A DNA stretch of 25,399 bases from Paenibacillaceae bacterium UBA6304 (GTDB lineage: Bacteria > Bacillota > Bacilli > Paenibacillales > Paenibacillaceae). Shown here one piece after another: positions 16,749 through 23,013 of this stretch; position 1 is the stretch's first letter; each line of letters begins with the position of its first letter. Location of the stretch: assembly GCA_002439285.1 (NCBI GenBank), contig DJTQ01000365.1, forward strand, positions 1 to 25,399, written 5' to 3'. The notes beneath the pieces are model-generated. The model did no database searches. It was not told where the DNA came from and saw nothing but the letters and a program-made list of their open reading frames with translations. Position numbers and translations under genes: made by a program.

Positions 16749-17074
16749 ATGGATAACAATCATATGCAAGAAAGAAGCGCGATACGGTATTTTACAAGAA
16801 AAAATTTATTCTTGCCGCCGCATTTGCAGGTGTGACTGGAGTGGGGCTGTACATTTTATCAATAAGGTGGGAGGTGGAAATCTCGCTGGCGGCTGGTTTG
16901 CAAACAGGTTTATTTCGTACGAGCTCTGCATTTATTCCAGTTGTCTTGATTCTTTTTTTTCTCTCGCTCTGTTTATCGAGACGAATGAACGGGAGTTTCC
17001 AAAACGAACCGGTATGGCTCAACATCTGCTGCATTGTTTTGGCAATCGTGGCTGAAAAGCAGAGTATGCATTAA
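16749..17074 (+). pseudogene. Small membrane protein gene with a probable frameshift in an A6 run
   Basis: AGAGG lies 6 bases before an ATG at 16749. That frame reads MDNNHMQERSAIRYFTRK and then goes out of phase at the A-run 16799-16804. Reading one base back gives a continuous 108-residue protein with hydrophobic segments (ILAAAFAGVTGVGLYIL, SAFIPVVLILFFLSL, WLNICCIVLAIVA) ending EKQSMH. The second frame has no ATG of its own; its first plausible start is GTG 16832 without a good ribosome site. So this is a one-base indel (mutation or sequencing error) or, less likely, -1 slippage on A-AAA-AAT. I do not recognise the family. Its stop is followed at once by a hairpin. Confidence 0.55.
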
Positions 17075-17109
17075 GGCAGGGTCAGGGCACTGCCCCGATC
17101 CTGCCTATT
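17075..17109 (+). terminator. Hairpin terminator after the small membrane protein gene
   Basis: GGCAGG (17075-17080) and CCTGCC (17100-17105) pair, with further inner pairing of GGG/CCC; a short TATTT follows. It abuts the TAA stop of the frameshifted gene, supporting that gene as once functional. Confidence 0.55.
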
Positions 17110-17188
17110 TGCGTGTTACAGATTTCTTATTGTACTAAACTTTCAAAATCCGGCTGCAATTTGTTCCACAGCACATATAGCATTTGAA

Positions 17189-17950
17189 CTATTTTCGCTT
17201 TTTTCCAACAGCGCCTAGAAAAACAATGAATTCTTCATCACCGTCTAAACCTAATACCTCGTCGATCAGGTTTTGGTCATAAATACCGATCGCACAAGCT
17301 CCGGCATCGATGGATTCGCTTGCCAGATACAGGTTCTGAGATACATGTCCAATATCGATCAGGATCTTCTTATGCGCTGAGATATCATATTTCCATTCGG
17401 AACGGTAAGGAATTGAACTCCATGCGAACATTACGGCAGCCTTCTTCGCAAAATTCGGGACAAAGGGTTGTTCTAAGGTAATGGCATCAATTTTCTGGTC
17501 GATTTCATCCAGTTCAGACATAAATAAAAGCTTGTGTTCCACCGGTAAATATCTGTAGATTCCTGGGCAAATCCCCTCTACCCGCATAATGAAAAGGTAG
17601 GTTTCAAAGGTATGTGTTGCGCCACTGCACGGCACAGTCCGAAGGGTAAGTCCGGCCTTCGTTGTGCTTGTTATTCCTTGAGTGGCCCACAATAGATAGG
17701 ATAACTCCTCAAGTTGTAAACTTTCCTCAGCATAAAATCGGGTGCTTCTTCGTTCCTTTATACAATCATAAATATTTTGTTGTTTTACAACGTCCTCGTT
17801 AAATTCTGGAAGATCAATAATGACAGATGAAGAGGAGTAAGGTTTAACGATCGGGGGTTTTGGCAGACCTTTAATTTTATCTGTTTTCACATGTTTAAAT
17901 TCAAGAAAGTTTGACTTCAAGAAACTTCTTTGCTGTTCATATCGCCCCAT
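17189..17950 (-). CDS. SagB-type nitroreductase / dehydrogenase
   Basis: 253 residues from the ATG at 17950: AAAGGAG lies 8 bases upstream. The frame is open 41 codons further up, but that part lacks a ribosome site. Family features: KERRSTRFYAEESLQLEELSYLLWATQGIT (FMN-binding RRSxR, R67-R71), then VPCSGATHTFETYLF (the PSGGAxHPxE-like region), and a C-terminal ACAIGIYDQNLIDEVLGLDGDEEFIVFLGAVG. SagB-type enzymes are FMN oxidoreductases; in streptolysin-S clusters they oxidise azolines, but stand-alone copies such as this have unknown substrates. No precursor peptide or YcaO/cyclodehydratase gene is in the window. It is divergent from a nitronate monooxygenase-like gene 259 bases away. Confidence 0.87.
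   Translation of the reverse strand: MGRYEQQRSFLKSNFLEFKHVKTDKIKGLPKPPIVKPYSSSSVIIDLPEFNEDVVKQQNIYDCIKERRSTRFYAEESLQLEELSYLLWATQGITSTTKAGLTLRTVPCSGATHTFETYLFIMRVEGICPGIYRYLPVEHKLLFMSELDEIDQKIDAITLEQPFVPNFAKKAAVMFAWSSIPYRSEWKYDISAHKKILIDIGHVSQNLYLASESIDAGACAIGIYDQNLIDEVLGLDGDEEFIVFLGAVGKKRK
17838..17879 (-). repeat. Parental segment of the duplicated nitroreductase piece
   Basis: Inside the nitroreductase coding frame (KIKGLPKPPIVKPY). It matches the non-coding segment 14572-14612 over about 34 bases with one indel in the G-run (five G here, four there). Confidence 0.8.
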
Positions 17951-18209
17951 GCGAGACACTCCTTTGATATTTCTACTGAATAAAAGTATACACGTCCAGG
18001 TAAATATGATTGTGATACTAATCACGTACTTTTCAATCAATTGCATAATTGGAGATGATATATAATACTTCATAGGAATGATATCCGGGATAAGTTGGTG
18101 AAGAAGTTTTCGGCTGAATTATCACATAAAGATAAGGTGAATCTAAACAGAGAATTATATAATTCATGAAGGCCCGCTATGATAACCTAAAAATGGAGTT
18201 GTTAAATAA

Positions 18210-19175
18210 ATGAACAGAATAACAGATATTCTAGGAATAAAATATCCGATCATTCAAGCGCCTATGTCTTGGGTGACATCCGCTGAATTGGTCGCAGCTG
18301 TCTCGAATGCTGGCGGCATGGGGACGCTTGGTCCAAATGCAGGGCATCATACTGTAGCTAATGGCCCCGTAGAAAGTGCAGAACGTTTAAGAACTGAAAT
18401 TAAAAAGACCAGGGAGCTTACAGACAAACCTTTTGGAGTTAATTATTTTCCGCCTGCTGTTGATTCAGGAGAAAGCCCTTATGGCGAAGCTCAATTAAAG
18501 GTTCTTATTGAAGAAAAGGTAAAAATTCTTGTGGTAGTGGGCGTGGCAAATGAAAAAGATATTAAAAGATTGAAGGGATTAGGATTCATCATTATTTTCA
18601 GGGAACTGCAGCCAACCGTTTCGGGAGCCAAAGCAGCGGAAAAGGCGGGCGCTGACATCATTGTTGCTACGGGCTTTGATGAAGGAGGTTCGACGCCACA
18701 CATCCCAATTGGTACAATGACAATCGTTCCCATGATCGTTGATGCAGTAAGTATACCCGTAATGGCAACCGGGGGTATTTCAGATAAGCGAGGGGTAAAC
18801 GCTGCTTTTGCCTTAGGCGCCGAAGGGGTTTATCTCGGCACAAGATTCATTGCATCCGTAGAATCACCTGCGCACGAGAACGCTAAACAAGATATTGTAA
18901 AACACGGTACGGAAGATTTGCTTCTTCTTCCTACCGGTCGCGGCGGCTACTGGCGTGCAACTCCACATTCGGTGGCCTTAGAGGCTCAAAATGCAATTGA
19001 TAAACAAGAGAATAGCAACTTTTCAAAAATAGGAAATTTGAAAACAGCTATGTTAGATGGGCAGCTTGAAGAAGGAATCAATACAGTATCCAGTGGAATC
19101 CAGTTTATTAAAGAGATTAAAACATGCGCGGAAATCGTAAATGAATTAATGGCAGATTTCATCTCGGCAAATTAA
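18210..19175 (+). CDS. Nitronate monooxygenase-family FMN oxidoreductase
   Basis: 321 residues. The (beta/alpha)8 FMN-binding fold of the NMO/2-nitropropane dioxygenase family is clear: IIQAPMSWVTSAELVAAVSNAGGMGTLG at the start, PFGVNYFPP, VVVGVANEKDIKRLKGLGF, then ATGFDEGGSTP and MATGGISDKRGVNAAFALGAEGVYLGTRF for phosphate binding. The enzyme family oxidises propionate-3-nitronate or other nitronates, or acts as an enoyl-ACP reductase (FabK) or NADH:quinone reductase; this sequence alone does not decide. The usual GGH-type motif reads DEGGSTP. A weak ATGGAG lies 11 bases upstream of the ATG. A hairpin follows about 35 bases after the stop. Confidence 0.9.
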   Translation: MNRITDILGIKYPIIQAPMSWVTSAELVAAVSNAGGMGTLGPNAGHHTVANGPVESAERLRTEIKKTRELTDKPFGVNYFPPAVDSGESPYGEAQLKVLIEEKVKILVVVGVANEKDIKRLKGLGFIIIFRELQPTVSGAKAAEKAGADIIVATGFDEGGSTPHIPIGTMTIVPMIVDAVSIPVMATGGISDKRGVNAAFALGAEGVYLGTRFIASVESPAHENAKQDIVKHGTEDLLLLPTGRGGYWRATPHSVALEAQNAIDKQENSNFSKIGNLKTAMLDGQLEEGINTVSSGIQFIKEIKTCAEIVNELMADFISAN

Positions 19176-19210
19176 AAATACTCCATGTAAATTTGAATTA
19201 CCGACAATCA

Positions 19211-19245
19211 GGTCGCCGATTACTTCGGCGGCCTTCTTTGCGACC
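19211..19245 (+). terminator. Nested hairpin after the nitronate monooxygenase gene
   Basis: Outer arms GGTCGC/GCGACC and inner arms CGCCGA/TCGGCG form alternative hairpins, the inner followed by GCCTTCTTT. The T-tract is interrupted, so termination efficiency is uncertain. Confidence 0.4.
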
Positions 19246-19272
19246 CGCCAAGGCCATCCTGTAACGGCGATA
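19228..19272 (+). pseudogene. Catalase-like N-terminal scrap
   Basis: One frame reads [13 protein letters not shown] and a stop. ATRQGHPVT matches TTRQGHPVT at the start of the catalase at 23014. GGCCATCCTGTAACGG is identical in both, and the flanking codons differ mainly at third positions (CGC/CGT, CAA/CAG, ACC/ACG), as expected for diverged coding copies. It is very short, so chance is not excluded. Confidence 0.4.
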
Positions 19273-19314
19273 TAACGATCCATAAACTGATGAAATAACG
19301 GTCAGACCGCTTTC

Positions 19315-19336
19315 AAGCAGCAGCGATGCTGCTTTT
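19315..19336 (+). terminator. Small stem-loop with GCGA loop
   Basis: AAGCAGCA and TGCTGCTT form a perfect 8-bp stem with a GCGA tetraloop and a short T-run. It lies before the copper-type control region, and insulates it from upstream transcription. Confidence 0.55.
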
Positions 19337-19350
19337 AATCCTAATTAAAT

Positions 19351-19370
19351 TATAGGGTACGGGGGTACTG
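19351..19370 (+). promoter_or_regulatory. CsoR-like operator, copy 1
   Basis: TATAGGGTACGGGGGTACTG resembles the G-tract CsoR copper-repressor sites of Bacillus (ACGGGGGTA core), as I remember the B. subtilis copZA operator. It lies about 10 bases upstream of the -35 element. Similarity is by eye. Confidence 0.45.
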
Positions 19371-19380
19371 TAAATAAATG

Positions 19381-19411
19381 TTGACTTAATATACTTAGGG
19401 GGGGTATACTA
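19381..19411 (+). promoter_or_regulatory. Sigma-A promoter overlapping a second CsoR-like box
   Basis: TTGACT (19381-19386), an 18-base spacer and TATACT (19405-19410). The spacer holds TATACTTAGGGGGGGTATAC, a partly symmetric G-tract site like copy 1 and running into the -10. A repressor bound there would block polymerase. A leader of about 110 bases to the ATG contains a GTCCACG/CGTGGAC hairpin (19448-19479). Confidence 0.6.
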
Positions 19412-19529
19412 CGAAACAAGGAAGTCATTGGAAAATAACATGAAGGAGTCCACGGCATCACCTCAAATCGGTCGTGGACGGCATGCTAGAAGTTATGATC
19501 AGACTAATCCGATAAAGGAGCGAGTGAAC

Positions 19530-20486
19530 ATGACTAAACAAACATTGCAAGTGGAACGAACCATGAAGAAGAAAATCATCCTCGTCGCTGCAGCGTTGCT
19601 TGCTTTAAGCTTATTGGCTGCATGCGGCAAAGCGGATAACAAGAAGCCTGAGGGCGGAAATAACCATGCTGGCCATGCAGCTAGCAGCGGTCAAGAGAAC
19701 GCCGAGAAGTCTGCAGGAAATGAACAAGAGGAGGCGGAAGATATGGATCACGGAGGCGGCCACGGCGGTCATGGTACAGATGTGAAGCCAGCAACGGAGG
19801 ATCTTCAAGCATCGTTTGCATTCACCGCAGGCGCTGCAAAGGCCAATGAAGAAACGGAATTGACCATTCAAGTGAAGGATAAAAACGGGAGACCGGTCAA
19901 CAAATATGATGTCAATCATGAGAAGTTACTTCATCTCATCATCGTCAATCACGATTTGTCGTTCTTCAATCACATTCATCCCGAGTTTAAGGGTGACGGC
20001 ACATTTACGGTGAACACTTCGTTCCCGGCGGGCGGTGAGTATAAGGTGTTTGCGGACTTTATTCCGGCTGGCGGTGCCAATACCACCCTTAGCGAGTGGG
20101 TGAAGGTGGAAGGCAAGGAAGGTAAGCATGCCGCGATTACAGCTGACTCAAAGCTGGTGAAAGAAGTCGACGGCAAGGAAATCGAGCTGATCATGAGCGC
20201 CACCAAACCGAAGAAAGACGTGACCTTGACCTTCAACATTCGCGATGTAAAGACGAAGAAGGGGATCGATAACCTGCAACCTTATTTGGGTGCGGTTGGG
20301 CATGTCGTGATCCTTTCGGAAGATGCGAATCAGTATCTTCATGTCCATCCGATGGACGAGAAAGCGACCGGACCGGAAGCGCAATTCGTGACATCCTTTC
20401 CACAAAGCGGCACGTACAAGATTTGGGGACAATTTCAGCATAATGGCGAGGTCTTCACTGTTCCATTCGTCGTCAATGTGAAATAA
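19530..20486 (+). CDS. His-rich lipoprotein with two YtkA-like/HxHP domains, candidate copper binding
   Basis: 318 residues from the ATG at 19530 (AAAGGAG 9 bases upstream); the frame is open to 19428 without a ribosome site. The signal peptide ends in a lipobox LLAAC (C32), so the protein is anchored outside the membrane. Residues ~40-95 are low complexity with His/Met/Asp (NNHAGHAAS, MDHGGGHGGHG). Two beta-sandwich domains follow, each with an HxHP motif: FFNHIHPEF and YLHVHPMDE, alongside KLLHLIIVNHD and AVGHVVILSE. This pattern suits Cu binding in YtkA-like proteins. The upstream CsoR-like sites suggest copper induction, and the role may be to bind or deliver copper outside the cell. Metal identity is inferred. 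A terminator follows, so it is monocistronic. Confidence 0.8.
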   Translation: MTKQTLQVERTMKKKIILVAAALLALSLLAACGKADNKKPEGGNNHAGHAASSGQENAEKSAGNEQEEAEDMDHGGGHGGHGTDVKPATEDLQASFAFTAGAAKANEETELTIQVKDKNGRPVNKYDVNHEKLLHLIIVNHDLSFFNHIHPEFKGDGTFTVNTSFPAGGEYKVFADFIPAGGANTTLSEWVKVEGKEGKHAAITADSKLVKEVDGKEIELIMSATKPKKDVTLTFNIRDVKTKKGIDNLQPYLGAVGHVVILSEDANQYLHVHPMDEKATGPEAQFVTSFPQSGTYKIWGQFQHNGEVFTVPFVVNVK

Positions 20487-20487
20487 C

Positions 20488-20512
20488 GGAAGCACGTGAC
20501 TGGCTTCCTTTT
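20488..20512 (+). terminator. Terminator after the His-rich lipoprotein gene
   Basis: GGAAGC and GCTTCC form a 6-bp stem with a 9-base loop, followed by TTTT, two bases after the stop codon. Confidence 0.7.
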
Positions 20513-20570
20513 GGCTAATGAGAAGTTTCTGCGAGATCACATAAAGGGAGAGAAAAAACTTTGAGCACTC

Positions 20571-20600
20571 ATGACGAAATCTTCTAAGGCTTGGTATAAT
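20571..20600 (+). promoter_or_regulatory. Extended -10 promoter of the HipA-like gene
   Basis: ATGACG, an 18-base spacer and TATAAT, with TGG just before the -10 (TGGTATAAT), a typical extended -10. It is about 45 bases before the start codon. Confidence 0.6.
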
Positions 20601-20644
20601 AGGAAATACTAGAAGTAAGGGAACTGAGAAATGGAGTGAACTCT

Positions 20645-21904
20645 ATGGCGGATTCTTGGAATACATCCTACACACTCATGCACAAAAACGAACCGGTGGC
20701 TGAGATTGAACTGGATGAAGCGACAGTTTCCATTTCGTCGATTAGACAAGTCTATGCAAAGCAGCATGTGCCTGTAGGAGTACCCGTCAAGACGGGGCAA
20801 ATAGATCGGGCAGCCCTAAATGAATGGTGGAGAGGCCGTGCTATCCCAGCCAGCCGGGACGGAATTAAAGAAGCACTCCTGGAACTGAATTTGTCTACGA
20901 CTCAAAAATTGCTGGATAAAAGCTACGGACTCAGCTTGTCCGATCAATATTGGATACGTCCGTCTGCATCCGATTTGAGATGGAGCGCCATTAACTTTTT
21001 CGATAATCCCTTTTCGGAAGATGTGGGGGATGTTTTGTTCGGTAAGGCCTCATCCGATTCGATGAGTCTGATATCGCCGGACAACACCTCCGATGGCTGG
21101 CTGAAAAAGAAGTGGGCGATTGTGAACGGAAAACGCTGTCTGGTCAAAGGGGGAAGCGGGGCGACTCAGCAGGAGCCGTACAATGAAGTGATTGCCAGCA
21201 TAATTATGGAGCGGCTCAGCATCCCCCATATTCCGTATACGCTGATGGAGCAGGAAGATTACCCTTACAGTGTTTGTGAAAACTTCATTACCCCGCAGAC
21301 AGAGCTTATTACTGCCTGGTATGTGATGCATACCCAGCAAAAGCCCAATCATGTGTCGGTGTATCAGCATTACGTGAACTGCTGTGAAGCACTGGGTATC
21401 CCTGGCATTGTTGAGGCGCTTGATCGGATGATGGTGGTAGATTACCTGATTGCCAATGAAGATCGGCACCAGAACAATTTTGGAGTGATCCGACATGTGG
21501 AGACATTAGATTGGATCGGACCAGCTCCGATTTACGATAGCGGATCGTCACTTTGGTTTTCTAAGCCGCTTGGTTTGATTCGGGCAGAAGGCAAGCTGAC
21601 TTGCAAGCCGTTCAAGCAGAATCATCATGAGCAGATCAAGCTGGTGACCTCCTTCGATTGGCTGGACTTGTCTTCGCTGGACAGAATTGAAGAGGAAGTA
21701 CGGAATATATTCCGTGGTTCCCTTTTTATAGATGAGGCTCGGTGCCATGCGATTTGCCAAGCTCTTCGCGGGAGAATTGAGCGTCTGCAAGAAATCATTC
21801 ATACTCATGAGTCACAGACGTGGGTAGATGATCATAGGAACGATGTGAGTGAAAATATTGCCTACAGCGGGCCGCATGGGGAAGAAGATGCGTGTGAACG
21901 TTAA
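20645..21904 (+). CDS. HipA-like Ser/Thr kinase, without an adjacent HipB
   Basis: 419 residues from the ATG at 20645; ATGGAG lies 8 bases upstream (GTG at 20636 overlaps it). The N-terminal ~130 residues resemble the HipA N-terminal region. The kinase core has VKGGSGATQQEPYNEVIAS, then the catalytic signature DYLIANEDRHQNNFG (D273, N278 within NEDRHxxN) and PIYDSGSSLW (D298, the Mg-binding position). These match HipA-family kinases, which phosphorylate glutamyl-tRNA synthetase in E. coli; other family members have other targets. The usual HipB antitoxin (a small HTH protein, normally just upstream) is absent, so this may not be a toxin-antitoxin pair, and its partner or substrate is unknown. 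Active-site residues look intact. The last ~25 residues are hydrophilic and likely disordered. Confidence 0.8.
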   Translation: MADSWNTSYTLMHKNEPVAEIELDEATVSISSIRQVYAKQHVPVGVPVKTGQIDRAALNEWWRGRAIPASRDGIKEALLELNLSTTQKLLDKSYGLSLSDQYWIRPSASDLRWSAINFFDNPFSEDVGDVLFGKASSDSMSLISPDNTSDGWLKKKWAIVNGKRCLVKGGSGATQQEPYNEVIASIIMERLSIPHIPYTLMEQEDYPYSVCENFITPQTELITAWYVMHTQQKPNHVSVYQHYVNCCEALGIPGIVEALDRMMVVDYLIANEDRHQNNFGVIRHVETLDWIGPAPIYDSGSSLWFSKPLGLIRAEGKLTCKPFKQNHHEQIKLVTSFDWLDLSSLDRIEEEVRNIFRGSLFIDEARCHAICQALRGRIERLQEIIHTHESQTWVDDHRNDVSENIAYSGPHGEEDACER

Positions 21905-21944
21905 ATGCATCATAATTGTTAGACATTTGTTAGACACCATTAAC

Positions 21945-21998
21945 CAGAACTACCTAGAACGTTGAATTCACAACGCTTTAGGTGGTTCTGTTATTTAT
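21945..21998 (+). terminator. Long 20-bp stem-loop after the HipA-like gene
   Basis: Arms 21945-21964 and 21971-21990 pair over 20 positions with one mismatch and two G-T pairs around AATTCA; TTATTTAT follows. The stem is unusually long and ends with only a weak T-run. It may instead be a small repeat-type element. A 10-base direct repeat (TTGTTAGACA, 21916 and 21927) precedes it. Confidence 0.5.
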
Positions 21999-22141
21999 CA
22001 AAGAGTAAAGAAATCACAACAACTATCAAACGAATGCTCATCTTCCCATCTATAATGTAGGTAGGAGTGAAGCAAATGAATCAAAGACCCGTTCAGTCCT
22101 ATGCAAAGCTGACATTTATGCAAAAGGGGGATGGAACTAAT

Positions 22142-22849
22142 ATGAACTTTAAAGAAGAAGTAACACAATTACAAAATAGAAAAGCAGAGTTATTTGATGC
22201 GGATGTTTTAAATATTTTTAATGGGCAAAGAATGTATGATGAATTTCACTCCAATAAATTAATGGGTAACTCGGATTATGTTCCATTTAATGAAGCCATG
22301 TGTGTGCACTCCACTTCAAAGCAAATATTTGATGATCTATTTATCCAGCTCCGTGCAGAAGGACATCAAAGTCCAGTAGAAAGCTACAAAAAAATAGTCA
22401 TCGATCCCTTAAAACCTTTATTTCAAAATCACTATAATTACATCGTTTTATGGTTTGGAGAAGATGTATTTTGCCAAATGAATCTATTAACTGTATTAGT
22501 TTATCTAGAGCAATCTAATTATAAGGGAAGGGTATTTTTAAATAGCTTTCGGGATGATGAATTTAAAGTAAATCAAACGGAACTTTTTTTAGGTAGCTAT
22601 CAAAATGTATATGAAGAAGTGCTTATGCATCAACAAAAGCCATCGTTAGAGTTATTGCCAGTCATGTATCAAGCTATTGAGCTGCATTTAAGTATGTTAG
22701 CTGAAGATAACAGCGTAAAGAAATATATTAAAAGCCACGTCCATTTATCTGAAGATGAGTTGGTGAAACAACTGATTTCTATATTTCCGACACTTGGATA
22801 TGGCGACCTGCAATATATTGAAATAATTAAGCAAGTACGTAAAGTTTAA
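22142..22849 (+). CDS. AT-rich gene, DUF1835-like protein of unknown function
   Basis: 235 residues from the ATG at 22142 (AAGGGGG about 11 bases upstream). ATG 22076 is in frame with TAGGAG 9 bases before it, but the TATAAT at 22051-22056 would put the transcript start on top of that ribosome site, so the later start is preferred. I see LNIFNGQRMYDEF (a DUF1835-like start), VPFNEAMCVHSTSK, and a hydrophobic strand YIVLWFGEDVFCQMNLLTVLVYL with WFGEDVFCQ, like the WfGxDxfCQ segment of DUF1835 proteins. Some relatives are annotated as AraC regulators, but no helix-turn-helix is visible here. Its base composition is clearly poorer in GC than its neighbours, which suggests transfer. The family assignment is from memory. 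Confidence 0.7.
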   Translation: MNFKEEVTQLQNRKAELFDADVLNIFNGQRMYDEFHSNKLMGNSDYVPFNEAMCVHSTSKQIFDDLFIQLRAEGHQSPVESYKKIVIDPLKPLFQNHYNYIVLWFGEDVFCQMNLLTVLVYLEQSNYKGRVFLNSFRDDEFKVNQTELFLGSYQNVYEEVLMHQQKPSLELLPVMYQAIELHLSMLAEDNSVKKYIKSHVHLSEDELVKQLISIFPTLGYGDLQYIEIIKQVRKV

Positions 22850-22883
22850 TCCCACTTACTTTAGTGGCAGTCAGGATAGTAAT

Positions 22884-22899
22884 TCTAAGTTAAATTAGA
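22884..22899. promoter_or_regulatory. Short inverted repeat upstream of catalase
   Basis: TCTAA and TTAGA flank GTTAAA. It lies about 115 bases before the catalase start. It does not match the PerR consensus well (TTATAATNATTATAA), so this is a weak candidate operator only. Confidence 0.25.
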
Positions 22900-23013
22900 G
22901 GTCAGCATAAGCGACTATTCGTCCAGATTAAGTCTTATATCGATCGCCGCTACTGCATGAAACGACCAACCAAAGGGTAATTTATACATAAAAGCCTGGA
23001 GGAGGAAATGTTA

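Noticed and set aside
16792..17034. Minus-strand 80-codon open frame over the small membrane gene
   Set aside because: No ribosome site, and the plus strand has a better start, hydrophobic segments and a terminator.
17189..17950. RiPP (thiazole/oxazole peptide) cluster around the SagB-type protein
   Set aside because: No precursor peptide, cyclodehydratase/YcaO or exporter gene lies nearby.
17951..18073. N-terminal extension of the nitroreductase with a hydrophobic segment
   Set aside because: The frame is open, but a strong AAAGGAG 8 bases before the ATG at 17950 marks the start, and family members lack a membrane anchor.
22142..22849. AraC-type regulator
   Set aside because: No helix-turn-helix pair is visible; the resemblance is to DUF1835-like proteins.
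22852..22867. Hairpin CCACT/AGTGG as terminator of the AT-rich gene
   Set aside because: Only a 5-bp stem and no T-run follows.
22884..22899. PerR box for the catalase
   Set aside because: Spacing and core differ from TTATAATNATTATAA; kept only as a weak inverted repeat.
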